From contig QCRX01000005.1 of assembly GCA_003209275.1 (NCBI GenBank), positions 1 to 39,022 of the forward strand: a DNA stretch of 39,022 nt, in the 5' to 3' direction. The translations under genes were made by a program, and so were the position numbers. The number at the start of each line of letters is the position of its first letter. The first letter of the stretch is position 1. This document shows, piece after piece, positions 9,730-16,276 of the stretch. Below the pieces are notes generated by a model. It was not told where the DNA came from, made no database searches, and worked only from the letters and a program-made list of their open reading frames with translations. This DNA comes from Prochlorococcus sp. AG-463-P14. Its GTDB lineage: Bacteria; Cyanobacteriota; Cyanobacteriia; PCC-6307; Cyanobiaceae.

Positions 9730-10707
9730 ATGAACTTACCTATGCAGGTTCTGGTAATTGGTGGAACCGGCACTGTCGGACGACAGATTGCCAAAACAGC
9801 TCTTGACGCTGGCCATAAAGTTCGTTGCATAGTTCGCACGCCTCGTAAGGCCTCGTTTCTTCAAGAATGGGGTTGTGAAATAACCCAGGGGAATCTCCTG
9901 GATCCTGAAAGCCTTGACTACTCACTAGAAGGAATAGATGCAGTTATTGATGCCGCTACTAGTCGCCCAGATGACCCGCGAAGTGTTTATGAAACCGACT
10001 GGGAAGGCAAGCTAAACCTCTATAAAGCCTGTGACAGAAAAGGTATTAAAAGAGTTGTCTTTCTTTCTTTGCTTAACGCAAAGCGATATAGGAATGTACC
10101 TCTAATGGACATCAAATATTGCACTGAGAATCTCTTAGAAAGCTCGAATTTGGACTACACGATCCTTCAAGGTGCTGCCTTTATGCAAGGCGTAATAAAT
10201 CAATTCGCCATTCCTGTTCTTGAAACCCAAACGGTCTGGATTAGCTCAACACCAGCAGAAATCGCTTATATGAACACTCAAGACATGGCCAGGTTTGCAG
10301 TTGCTGCTTTGCAAAGGCCTCAAACAATCAGAAAAAGTTTTCCCGTTGTTGGACCTAAAGCCTGGAAAGCCGATGAAGTTGTTGCATTATGCGAAAAAGC
10401 ATCTAATAAATCAGCGAAAAAAGTTTTACGGGTTTCCAAGTTCTTAATAGAGTTAGGGCAAAAGATCCTTTCTTTCTTTGAATTCACCCTGACAATTGCA
10501 GAACGGCTTGCCTTCTCAGAAGTTTCTGGTGGAGGCAATCAACTTGATGCTCCCATGGATCAGACATATGAAGCCTTTGACTTAGATCCTACGAAGACTT
10601 CAAACCTTGAAGATTACATAAGAGAGTATTACTCAATAATTATCAAACGCATGCGCGAATTAAACGTCGATGTCGACAAAGAAGAGAAGAAAAGAGCTCC
10701 TTTCTGA
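9730..10707 (+). CDS. ycf39: Ycf39-like NAD(P)-binding photosystem II assembly factor
   Basis: An atypical short-chain dehydrogenase of 325 residues. The N-terminal Rossmann motif is VIGGTGTVGRQIA, followed by the acidic/basic strand VRCIVRTPRKASFL, DAVIDAATSRP, VVFLSLLNA and DYTILQGAAFMQG. The usual Tyr-X3-Lys catalytic pair is not evident, as expected for Ycf39, which works with high-light-inducible proteins and chlorophyll synthase to deliver chlorophyll to newly made D1. The start at 9730 (MNLPMQVLV) is used; the internal Met5 is an equally plausible start. Downstream of petM by 41 nt on the same strand, so the two may be co-transcribed. Confidence 0.92.
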   Translation: MNLPMQVLVIGGTGTVGRQIAKTALDAGHKVRCIVRTPRKASFLQEWGCEITQGNLLDPESLDYSLEGIDAVIDAATSRPDDPRSVYETDWEGKLNLYKACDRKGIKRVVFLSLLNAKRYRNVPLMDIKYCTENLLESSNLDYTILQGAAFMQGVINQFAIPVLETQTVWISSTPAEIAYMNTQDMARFAVAALQRPQTIRKSFPVVGPKAWKADEVVALCEKASNKSAKKVLRVSKFLIELGQKILSFFEFTLTIAERLAFSEVSGGGNQLDAPMDQTYEAFDLDPTKTSNLEDYIREYYSIIIKRMRELNVDVDKEEKKRAPF

Positions 10708-10777
10708 GAGGCTCAGGACAAAGTACTGGCAATCTGGTAGTTAGTTTGTACTATTGATTATCTTTCGCTGTTGGAAA

Positions 10778-10993
10778 ATGTCGGTTTTTCAAATCAAAAA
10801 CCTGCAAAGGAGATTAGACAATTTGTCAGAAGAGGCAACTCATGAACTTGATAAAGCTTGCGGTCATGAGCTCTGGAGAAGTCTTGGCTTCGATGCTTTT
10901 GACGGATTAGAAGATTCCAGTCGTAGAGCCCAAGCCAATTACTACTACGGACAATGGCTAACAGTGAGAGAAATTCAAGATGCTCTGAGCTGA
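10778..10993 (+). CDS. conserved small hypothetical protein (71 aa)
   Basis: Not recognised. A 71-residue, soluble, charged protein with no membrane segment. The first half (KNLQRRLDNLSEEATHELDKACGHELW) reads as one long amphipathic helix, and the second half has aromatic residues (ANYYYGQWLTVREIQDALS). The ATG at 10778 is preferred over an in-frame TTG at 10754, because the extra eight residues (MIIFRCWK) look unrelated to the helix that follows. It ends before a 17-bp inverted repeat that separates it from a convergent membrane-protein gene. Confidence 0.75.
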   Translation: MSVFQIKNLQRRLDNLSEEATHELDKACGHELWRSLGFDAFDGLEDSSRRAQANYYYGQWLTVREIQDALS

Positions 10994-11025
10994 AACTTGA
11001 TCCTCAGGAATTTTGAATTGCAGCA

Positions 11026-11071
11026 TTTTGCAATTGCTTGCATCAAAAATGAACTGCAAGCAATTGCAAAA
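11026..11071. repeat. 17-bp perfect inverted repeat between convergent genes
   Basis: The arms TTTTGCAATTGCTTGCA (11026-11042) and TGCAAGCAATTGCAAAA (11055-11071) are perfectly complementary around a 12-nt loop. The element fills most of the 86-nt gap between two converging genes. It has no long T-run after either arm, so it is not a textbook intrinsic terminator. It could still block both transcripts or protect their 3' ends. Confidence 0.8.
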
Positions 11072-11079
11072 TTCAAGTT

Positions 11080-11274
11080 TTATGGGCTTGTTACGTAATA
11101 AAACGCAGCCGCAGCGGCCCCAACAATGAACATTGGAACTCCAACAAGCAGGTGAGAGCTACTAAAACCGCCCCCTCTGGATCGCAAGATGAAATATCCA
11201 GCGCCTACAGCACCGGCGGCTAAAGGAATTGCAGCGTGCAAAATACCTGCAACTGCGTGGTAGTCGAAGTTCAT
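11080..11274 (-). CDS. small two-helix membrane protein of unknown function
   Basis: Not recognised. With the ATG at 11274 the product has 64 residues (MNFDYHAVAGILHAAIP...). It has two membrane helices, at about residues 9-30 (AGILHAAIPLAAGAVGAGYFIL) and 40-61, joined by a basic Gly/Ser turn RSRGGGFSSSH. The frame is open upstream to 11325, but the added 17 residues have no membrane-protein character. Its size and two-helix layout recall small photosystem or thylakoid subunits, but it does not match PsaK, PsbX or any other subunit I know. It lies among photosynthesis genes. Confidence 0.7.
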   Translation of the reverse strand: MNFDYHAVAGILHAAIPLAAGAVGAGYFILRSRGGGFSSSHLLVGVPMFIVGAAAAAFYYVTSP

Positions 11275-11422
11275 CCGTAAAGTTGATTGTCTTTCCAATA
11301 GAAAGTATCTCAACAAAATTTTCATTAATGATGTTTAACGGCAAAGGCTGGGGCATATCTTCATCTAATTAGCGATCCGAAAAGGCCAAAATCCTCGTTA
11401 TAACTCAAAGAAACCTCTCCAG

Positions 11423-11443
11423 AGCCCTAAATAGGGCTTTTTG
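11423..11443 (+). terminator. intrinsic terminator without an obvious upstream gene
   Basis: The stem AGCCCT / AGGGCT with loop AAAT is followed by a run of five T and a G on the plus strand. The nearest plus-strand gene ends 430 nt upstream and beyond another hairpin, and the gene on the other strand starts 149 nt away. It therefore probably ends a short non-coding transcript or an untranslated read-through. Confidence 0.7.
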
Positions 11444-11602
11444 TAAACCCCTTAAAACCGTCCTAAAAAGCGCAAATAAGCACTCGTTAAAGCTGTCGAT
11501 ACAAAAACTTGCTGCAACAGTTCGTGATTCCTAGTGAGAGGAAATCCCACCCCATGAAAGAATATGGGCGTGTGGTGCTTCCGTCAGTCGCTGGCGTCCT
11601 AA

Positions 11603-12142
11603 ATGGCCTCTCTTATTTCTTCCCTGAAACGCTCTCTTACAAGATTACTGATCTTGCTTCCAGTACTAATTGGGCTAAGCCTTAGCCCAATGGCAGCAAG
11701 TGCCCTTTATCCCAGTGACCCATCTTCAGTAGATGTCCTAGACACTAATCTGCATGGGCAAAACCTCCAGAACACTGAGTATGTCAAATACGACCTTTCT
11801 GGAAAGGACCTTGGAGATGCAGATCTAAGTGGCGCTTACTTCAGCGTTACAAATGCGCGTAACGCAAATTTCAGCGGTGCCAATCTCAAAGATGTAATTG
11901 CATATGCAACTCGCTTTGACAACGCTGATCTTTCAGGTGCCGTATTAACCAATGCAGTACTTGATAAGAGCGTATTTGATGGTGCTGCAATCGATGGCGC
12001 CGACTTTACTGGTGCAGTTCTTGACTTGCCTCAACAAAAAGCGCTTTGTGAAAGAGCAACTGGTAAAACCTTTGACAGTCTTGACTGCAACGGACTAGGC
12101 GCCAGTAACAGCTACAGAGCTCCAGTTCAGGCCACTAGCTAA
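11603..12142 (+). CDS. pentapeptide-repeat protein, exported to the thylakoid lumen or periplasm
   Basis: A 179-residue exported pentapeptide-repeat protein. The N-terminus is a standard Sec signal peptide: basic n-region (SSLKRSLTR), hydrophobic core (LLILLPVLIGLSL) and a cleavage site after about residue 34 (MAASA). From about residue 45 to 130 it has tandem A(D/N)LXX units such as NLHGQ, DLSGK, DLGDA, DLSGA, NFSGA, NLKDV, DLSGA and DFTGA, which fold into a right-handed quadrilateral beta-helix. The C-terminus has two cysteines (ALCERATG and SLDCNG) that could form a disulfide in the lumen. Such lumenal pentapeptide proteins are common in cyanobacteria and chloroplasts; their function is largely unknown. 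Confidence 0.93.
   Translation: MASLISSLKRSLTRLLILLPVLIGLSLSPMAASALYPSDPSSVDVLDTNLHGQNLQNTEYVKYDLSGKDLGDADLSGAYFSVTNARNANFSGANLKDVIAYATRFDNADLSGAVLTNAVLDKSVFDGAAIDGADFTGAVLDLPQQKALCERATGKTFDSLDCNGLGASNSYRAPVQATS
11669..11691. repeat. near-perfect palindrome inside a signal-peptide coding region
   Basis: The arms ATTGGGCTAAG (11669-11679) and CTTAGCCCAAT (11681-11691) are exact reverse complements with one base (C) between them. They lie inside the codons for the h-region of the pentapeptide protein's signal peptide. In RNA a few central bases would form the loop, giving a stable hairpin early in the mRNA. Confidence 0.8.
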
Positions 12143-12165
12143 ATAGGTATCTAAGACTTCTCAAT

Positions 12166-12188
12166 AAGGCTTTCTTTTAGCTTTTTTG
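12166..12188 (+). terminator. weak intrinsic terminator of the pentapeptide gene
   Basis: The stem AAGGCT / AGCTTT (one G-U pair) has a seven-base T-rich loop and is followed by a run of T residues, 24 nt after the stop codon. The stem is short, so the call is tentative. Confidence 0.45.
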
Positions 12189-12258
12189 ATTAGTAAGAGC
12201 TATTTTTGAAACTGCAAAATTATTTGCAGCAGCCTTTCTATGGTTGGTTTTCAAGAAG

Positions 12259-12358
12259 CCTGATAAATACCTAAAGCCGTTTGACCTGAGAATGAATCAC
12301 ATTCAGGGTCCATGAGTTGAATTTCAACTTTTCAAACGGCTTATAGGTATTTATTAGG
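12259..12358. repeat. 100-nt long-stem element with two inner hairpins, candidate structured RNA or inverted-repeat element
   Basis: The left arm (12259-12284, containing TACCTAAAGCCGTTTGA) pairs with the right arm (12332-12358, containing TCAAACGGCTTATAGGTA) over about 26 bp. There is one bulged A and one G-U wobble in RNA. Inside are two further hairpins. The first is CCTGA-(GA)-ATG / CAT-TCAGG with a five-base loop (12285-12307). The second is AGTTGA / TCAACT with a three-base loop (12315-12329). Together they give a three-way junction. No T-run follows the right arm, so it is not a simple terminator. It ends 68 nt upstream of IF-1 on the plus strand. Confidence 0.8.
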
Positions 12359-12426
12359 TCTCAATTGGCATTAATTCCGCCAAGAACTTAAAATTACAAT
12401 GATCAAATCAATTCTGGCGAAGACGC

Positions 12427-12696
12427 ATGATCGAAACATCGGGGGTGATTGAGAAGGAGCAAGGTAATGGGTTCTATCTGGTCACGCTCGAGCAGCCTGC
12501 AGGCCATCAATGCCTATGTAGAGCCGCAGGGAAGTTAACTAAATTTAGGATCAAATTATTAGCCGGAGATAAAGTACTTGTTGAAATTAGTCCCTATGAT
12601 CTAACCAGAGGAAGAATTACTTATAGGGAGCGCAATGCTGGCGCTCCTGGCGGCAGACCAGGTGGCAACCGCCCAGGAGGCCCAAGGAGAAGGTAG
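12427..12696 (+). CDS. infA: translation initiation factor IF-1 with Gly/Pro/Arg-rich tail
   Basis: IF-1 binds the ribosomal A site of the 30S subunit with IF-2 and IF-3. The single OB-fold (S1-like) domain covers residues 1-70: MIETSGVIEKEQGNGFYLV, HQCLCRAAGKLTKFRIKLLAGDKVLVEISPYDLTRGRITYR. The block ISPYDLTRGRITYR is the strongest IF-1 signature. The last 18 residues are GAPGGRPGG-type repeats ending in arginines, which classical 72-residue IF-1 lacks and which could contact RNA. The gene stands outside any ribosomal protein cluster, alone behind a folded DNA/RNA element. I recall this longer form as the usual picocyanobacterial IF-1, but did not check it. Confidence 0.88.
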   Translation: MIETSGVIEKEQGNGFYLVTLEQPAGHQCLCRAAGKLTKFRIKLLAGDKVLVEISPYDLTRGRITYRERNAGAPGGRPGGNRPGGPRRR

Positions 12697-12711
12697 CAAA
12701 TAAAAATAAAA

Positions 12712-14097
12712 TTAATCTACCAAAAGATTAACTATTGCTTCCTTGAATGTACTCCGCTGCTTAACACCTTTCCATTGGCTCTTAAGCACTTTTTCTTTAA
12801 ATAATTGAATAGTTGGCGTTCCATTAATATCTGCCTGCTTAGCAATTTCTTGATCAACTTCAATATCAATTTCAACACCTTGTGCTTGACCCTTTAATTC
12901 TTCAAGAACTCTCTTTAGTTGAGGTTTTAATACATGACAGGGGCCACAAGCTGACGATGTATAAACAACCAACAAAGGTTTTCTACTCTCATGATAAAGC
13001 TTACGCAAAGCAAAACTACCCTTTTGCCATAAGGCATCTTGCTTGTAATTGCTTTCCGTTGATATCTCTGTAAAATTATTTTTTTCAATCTGTTCTGGTT
13101 CCAATTCTGTCCTTTTAATCAATTTTGCAAGGCTTCTCAAGCTAAGCCATCTCTCTGCAGCCAAAGAAGCTTTACAGCCTGCACCTGCTGCTGTAATTCC
13201 TTGACGCCATTCAGGGTCTGCGACATCTCCTGCAGCAAAAACTCCCTCAACTGAACTTTCTGGCCGTCCAGGGCTTGTAACTATGTAACCTCCAGAATCA
13301 AGAGCTAGTTGCTCACCTAAGAAATCTGTATTTGGCTTATGACCTATTGCATAGAAAAGCCCTCTTAACTCGAGAGTGTAAACCTGATCATTTTCTCCTG
13401 TTCTCAATTCAAGCTTCTCAAGCCATTCATCTCCTTCAACTCCTATTACTTCCGTATTCCAATGAACAGTGATTTGGGTATTTGCTAAAACTCTGTCTGC
13501 TAAAGCAGCACTGGCTCGAAGTTTTTTAGATCGAACTAGCAAATGGACATGGCTTCCAAACTTTGTGAGATAAACGGCCTCCTCACACGCTGAGTCCCCG
13601 CCACCAACAACAGCCAATTCCTCATCACGAAACTGAGGAGTCGCTCCATCACATATCGCACAGGCACTTATACCTTTACTCCAAAAACGATTCTCTTCAG
13701 GCAAATGAAGACGATTTGCTCTAGCACCTGTAGCGATAATTAGAGAATGAGCTTGAATAACGCCCTCGTCAGATTCAATTTTGAATGGCCGAACACTTAG
13801 ATCTATCGATTGCGCATCCGCCTCAACAAGCTTTGTTCCCCAGCGAATAGCTTGAGCCTTTATTAAATCCATTAACTCTGGTCCCATAACACCATCGGGG
13901 AACCCAGGGAAATTCTCTACGAAGGTTGTGGTCATCAACTGGCCACCTGGTATACCGCCTGAATTAAAACCTGTAATTAGAAGTGGTTGCAAATTGGCTC
14001 TTGCTGCATATATCGCTGCTGTATACCCCGCAGGCCCAGAACCAATAATCACTAAATTTTCAATTTGAGAAGAGTTCGAACTGCTCACACTATCCAT
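12712..14097 (-). CDS. trxB: NADPH-thioredoxin reductase fused to thioredoxin (NTRC)
   Basis: A 461-residue NTRC. The reductase part (residues about 12-325) has the FAD motif IIGSGPAGYTAAIYAARA, the redox-active CAICDGA, the NADPH motif GGGDSACEEAVYL and the second FAD motif GVFAAGDVAD. A linker follows, then a thioredoxin domain (about 355-461) with VVYTSSACGPCHVLKPQL and the cis-proline region NGTPTIQLFKE. Both CXXC pairs are intact. In cyanobacteria and chloroplasts NTRC reduces 2-Cys peroxiredoxins and Calvin-cycle and tetrapyrrole enzymes using NADPH, so it works in darkness and low light. It converges with IF-1 (15-nt gap). The annotation symbol trxB is the usual one. Confidence 0.95.
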   Translation of the reverse strand: MDSVSSSNSSQIENLVIIGSGPAGYTAAIYAARANLQPLLITGFNSGGIPGGQLMTTTFVENFPGFPDGVMGPELMDLIKAQAIRWGTKLVEADAQSIDLSVRPFKIESDEGVIQAHSLIIATGARANRLHLPEENRFWSKGISACAICDGATPQFRDEELAVVGGGDSACEEAVYLTKFGSHVHLLVRSKKLRASAALADRVLANTQITVHWNTEVIGVEGDEWLEKLELRTGENDQVYTLELRGLFYAIGHKPNTDFLGEQLALDSGGYIVTSPGRPESSVEGVFAAGDVADPEWRQGITAAGAGCKASLAAERWLSLRSLAKLIKRTELEPEQIEKNNFTEISTESNYKQDALWQKGSFALRKLYHESRKPLLVVYTSSACGPCHVLKPQLKRVLEELKGQAQGVEIDIEVDQEIAKQADINGTPTIQLFKEKVLKSQWKGVKQRSTFKEAIVNLLVD

Positions 14098-14222
14098 TAA
14101 AGGAAGGCAAATAAATATCCCTAAAACTAATTAAGATCTCCAAGGAATATTCGGCAAAAATCAATTCCAGGGACAATATTAATAAAATACAAGGAAATTG
14201 TCAGTTTATTTTAATCTTTTCT

Positions 14223-14468
14223 TCAAATTTCTAGAAGTTCATCAGTATCGTTGATTTCTTCGATTAGCCCATCTCGAGAAAACTTTGGAACCATTAGAAC
14301 AGAATCGCTTAATTGTTCAGGATGCTCTCCCAGACAAACAATCCATTCACGAAATTCCTGTGTGATTGCATAACTGTCTTCAAAACGTTCTACTCCATCC
14401 AGTACAGCGGTTCTTGTTGATGCCCAACAACTGGCAATACTTATACGTCGTTTAAGTGATTCGATCAT
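14223..14468 (-). CDS. hypothetical protein, 81 aa
   Basis: Not recognised. An 81-residue soluble acidic protein. The N-terminus MIESLKRRISIASCWASTRTAVLDGVERFEDSYAIT is followed by FREWIVCLGEHPEQLSDSVLMVPKF and an acidic tail (EEINDTDELLEI). No membrane segment, signal or metal motif is evident; two single cysteines are not in a pair motif. It is isolated between NTRC (125 nt) and the helicase gene (91 nt) on the same strand, so it may be read through from the helicase. Coding character is good, with family-like runs, but I cannot assign it to a family. Confidence 0.65.
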   Translation of the reverse strand: MIESLKRRISIASCWASTRTAVLDGVERFEDSYAITQEFREWIVCLGEHPEQLSDSVLMVPKFSRDGLIEEINDTDELLEI

Positions 14469-14559
14469 GATTGGTCCCCAATGCGACCAAAATTAAATGC
14501 TCATGGGGCCAAATTTTGTATTCCTTCCCACAAATATGAATTCTTTAATACAAAAACAC

Positions 14560-15921
14560 TTATCCTTTTGCGATTTTTGGTAATTCTGCTGCTTTCATGG
14601 TGATCATTTGACCCACGACCTCGTTAACTGCTTCCATCGGCAAGCTTGGTCCTCTAGATATCCAATGCCCACTTCCAATTGAACTAGTCATTTCATTTCC
14701 TCGAATTAAATATGGTTTTGCGATTGACCAACTTCTTGCATATTCCATAAGTAAAGGATCAGCCGGTGCGAAAACAAATGAAGGTTTTCTTGGAATAGGT
14801 TCAAGAACTGCTCTTTTAGGAGAAATACGAACTGTGCGTGTAATTCCTTGTATAAATCTGCTTCTAGTAACAACAGTAGTGAGATAGGCAACAACTCTAA
14901 GTCTGGGTGCATCAAAACCCTCTGAACACATATCTACACTCACTAACCATTTGGCCGAACTATTTTGAAAAGCTACTAAGCGGTTGCTTGAATCGCTGTC
15001 TTGAGAATGAACTAATTCGACTTCCTCTCCATTTTCCTTAAGAAAATTGGCTATGGCCGAGGCATGACCAATATCTTTAGCGATTACAAGACCAGCTGCA
15101 TCTGGGTGCTCGCTTGAAATTATTTCAAGCTTTTTCCTAGCTCTTAGAAGTAGATGTAATGCAATACTGCTTGAATCCGCCAAGCGGATTGCCCTACGAA
15201 GGTTTCTAGCTCGCCAAGTCTCCCTTTGCTCAGAAGAAATGGAAGAAATTTCTCTATCTGGTTGTCCTTCGCGACTATGTTCTACAAGGCCATCCTGAAA
15301 GTGGAACTCCAAGGGCCTGACATCACCAGCAGCGATAAGTTCGCGCGGCTCAACACATAAATCAGGAGTTATTTGTTCTATGTGCTCTCCTTCACCATGA
15401 AGACGGACTTTCCTCGCCGAACAAAATGCAAGATTGTCAGCCCTAAAGGGTGTGCCAGTTAAACCCAACCTCAATTTGAAATTCAATGTGAGCTCAAGAA
15501 AAGCCCTTCCCCAAGCAGGGCCTTCAGGCTCATCAGGATTAACTCCTAAATGATGTGCTTCGTCGGCTATTGCTAATAAATCATTACCATTGAATTTCAT
15601 TAATTGATGCTTTAAAAGTTCTTCCTGATTTCTTGCTGCACCTTGATAAGTCAAAATCAACCCATCCAAGTCCATTGGTAAATTGCGAAAGTCTTGATAC
15701 TCCTCAAACTCCTTTAGCTTTAAACCAAGCATTTCTGCGGATTTGATCCATTGAGAAACTATTGAATTGCGATGACAAAAAACCAGAAATTTAGTCAAAA
15801 GTCCTTCGCTCTTCATTGTTTTAAAACCAAGAAGAGCACCCAAAGTTTTTCCTGCTCCTGGACCAGCATGAATCAACAAGTCTGCGCCTGCGTTATTTGA
15901 AACAGATAAGCGTCGGCGCAA
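14560..15921 (-). CDS. superfamily II DEAH-type helicase / ATPase, start uncertain
   Basis: A superfamily II helicase or translocase of at least 453 residues. Counting from the TTG at 15921, Walker A is GPGAGKT at 20-26, motif II is DEAH at 120-123 in LLAIADEAHHLG, motif III is LTGTPFR and motif VI is QGITRTVR. Both RecA-like domains are present, so the enzyme looks intact. The frame extends another 33 codons upstream to a TAA at about 16021. It encodes IRPRIWQQQFIQLL just before the TTG, which resembles the R-P-x-x-W-Q entry motif of SF2 helicases. No ATG, GTG or TTG exists in that extension, so the real start may be non-canonical. Substrate (RNA or DNA) is unknown; no accessory domain is visible. 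Confidence 0.87.
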   Translation of the reverse strand: MRRRLSVSNNAGADLLIHAGPGAGKTLGALLGFKTMKSEGLLTKFLVFCHRNSIVSQWIKSAEMLGLKLKEFEEYQDFRNLPMDLDGLILTYQGAARNQEELLKHQLMKFNGNDLLAIADEAHHLGVNPDEPEGPAWGRAFLELTLNFKLRLGLTGTPFRADNLAFCSARKVRLHGEGEHIEQITPDLCVEPRELIAAGDVRPLEFHFQDGLVEHSREGQPDREISSISSEQRETWRARNLRRAIRLADSSSIALHLLLRARKKLEIISSEHPDAAGLVIAKDIGHASAIANFLKENGEEVELVHSQDSDSSNRLVAFQNSSAKWLVSVDMCSEGFDAPRLRVVAYLTTVVTRSRFIQGITRTVRISPKRAVLEPIPRKPSFVFAPADPLLMEYARSWSIAKPYLIRGNEMTSSIGSGHWISRGPSLPMEAVNEVVGQMITMKAAELPKIAKG

Positions 15922-15974
15922 AAGTTGAATGAACTGTTGTTGCCAAATTCGAGGCCTAATATTCGTTTGAGTCG

Positions 15975-15990
15975 AATCTCCTAGGAGATT
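15975..15990. promoter_or_regulatory. 16-bp perfect palindrome with ribosome binding site on both strands
   Basis: AATCTCCTAGGAGATT is its own reverse complement. On the plus strand AGGAG ends 5 nt before an ATG (15993). On the minus strand the same AGGAG lies 11 nt before an ACG codon in frame with the helicase. It could be an operator for a dimeric regulator, a shared ribosome binding site, or both. Confidence 0.6.
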
Positions 15991-15992
15991 AA

Positions 15993-16085
15993 ATGAATAA
16001 TCAGAAATGGAAACACACCAGAATTAATGCCTTTCTAACGAAACTTCTTCAGGAAGTCATCTTTATTTTTATTACTTCTGCCTAA
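15993..16085 (+). CDS. candidate 30-residue membrane microprotein
   Basis: A plus-strand ORF of 30 codons plus TAA, preceded by AGGAG with ideal 5-nt spacing. The peptide has a basic first half (MNNQKWKHTRINAFLTKL) and a hydrophobic second half (EVIFIFITSA), i.e. a possible single membrane-inserting helix. It diverges from the helicase and overlaps the 5' extension of that frame. Support is the ribosome binding site and peptide character only; no homology is known. Confidence 0.4.
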   Translation: MNNQKWKHTRINAFLTKLLQEVIFIFITSA

Positions 16086-16103
16086 TAGACATTCAATCTA
16101 GCC

Positions 16104-16137
16104 AAAAAAGCTATCAAGCCGAACCTTTACTTGATAG
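16104..16137 (-). terminator. intrinsic terminator downstream of the 192-aa gene
   Basis: On the minus strand, the stem CTATCAAG / CTTGATAG with an 11-nt loop is followed directly by CTTTTTT. It lies about 140 nt after the stop of the 16277-16855 gene and separates that gene from the helicase. Confidence 0.75.
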
Positions 16138-16276
16138 AAAAACTAACCAGAAGAATCGCCTCATGCGTTATTTAAATTTGATTTGATTAATTATTAGACA
16201 CCAAGTCAATTCTTCTAATACCAATAAAGACAGATAATTCCTACTATTATAATTAAGTTAATAGAAATTATTTCAA

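Larger units (their letters stand above)
15922..16276. other. 355-nt gap between minus-strand genes
   Basis: This stretch holds the uncertain 5' extension of the helicase gene, a 16-bp palindrome (15975-15990), a 30-codon plus-strand ORF with a good ribosome binding site (15993-16085) and a minus-strand terminator (16104-16137). The remainder, about 16140-16276, is AT-rich with nothing I can recognise. Confidence 0.7.

Noticed and set aside
11554-11685. 43-codon plus-strand ORF overlapping the start of the pentapeptide gene, with an AGAGGA upstream
   Set aside because: The overlapped gene has a full signal peptide in the other frame and this peptide looks featureless. The ribosome binding site is too distant.
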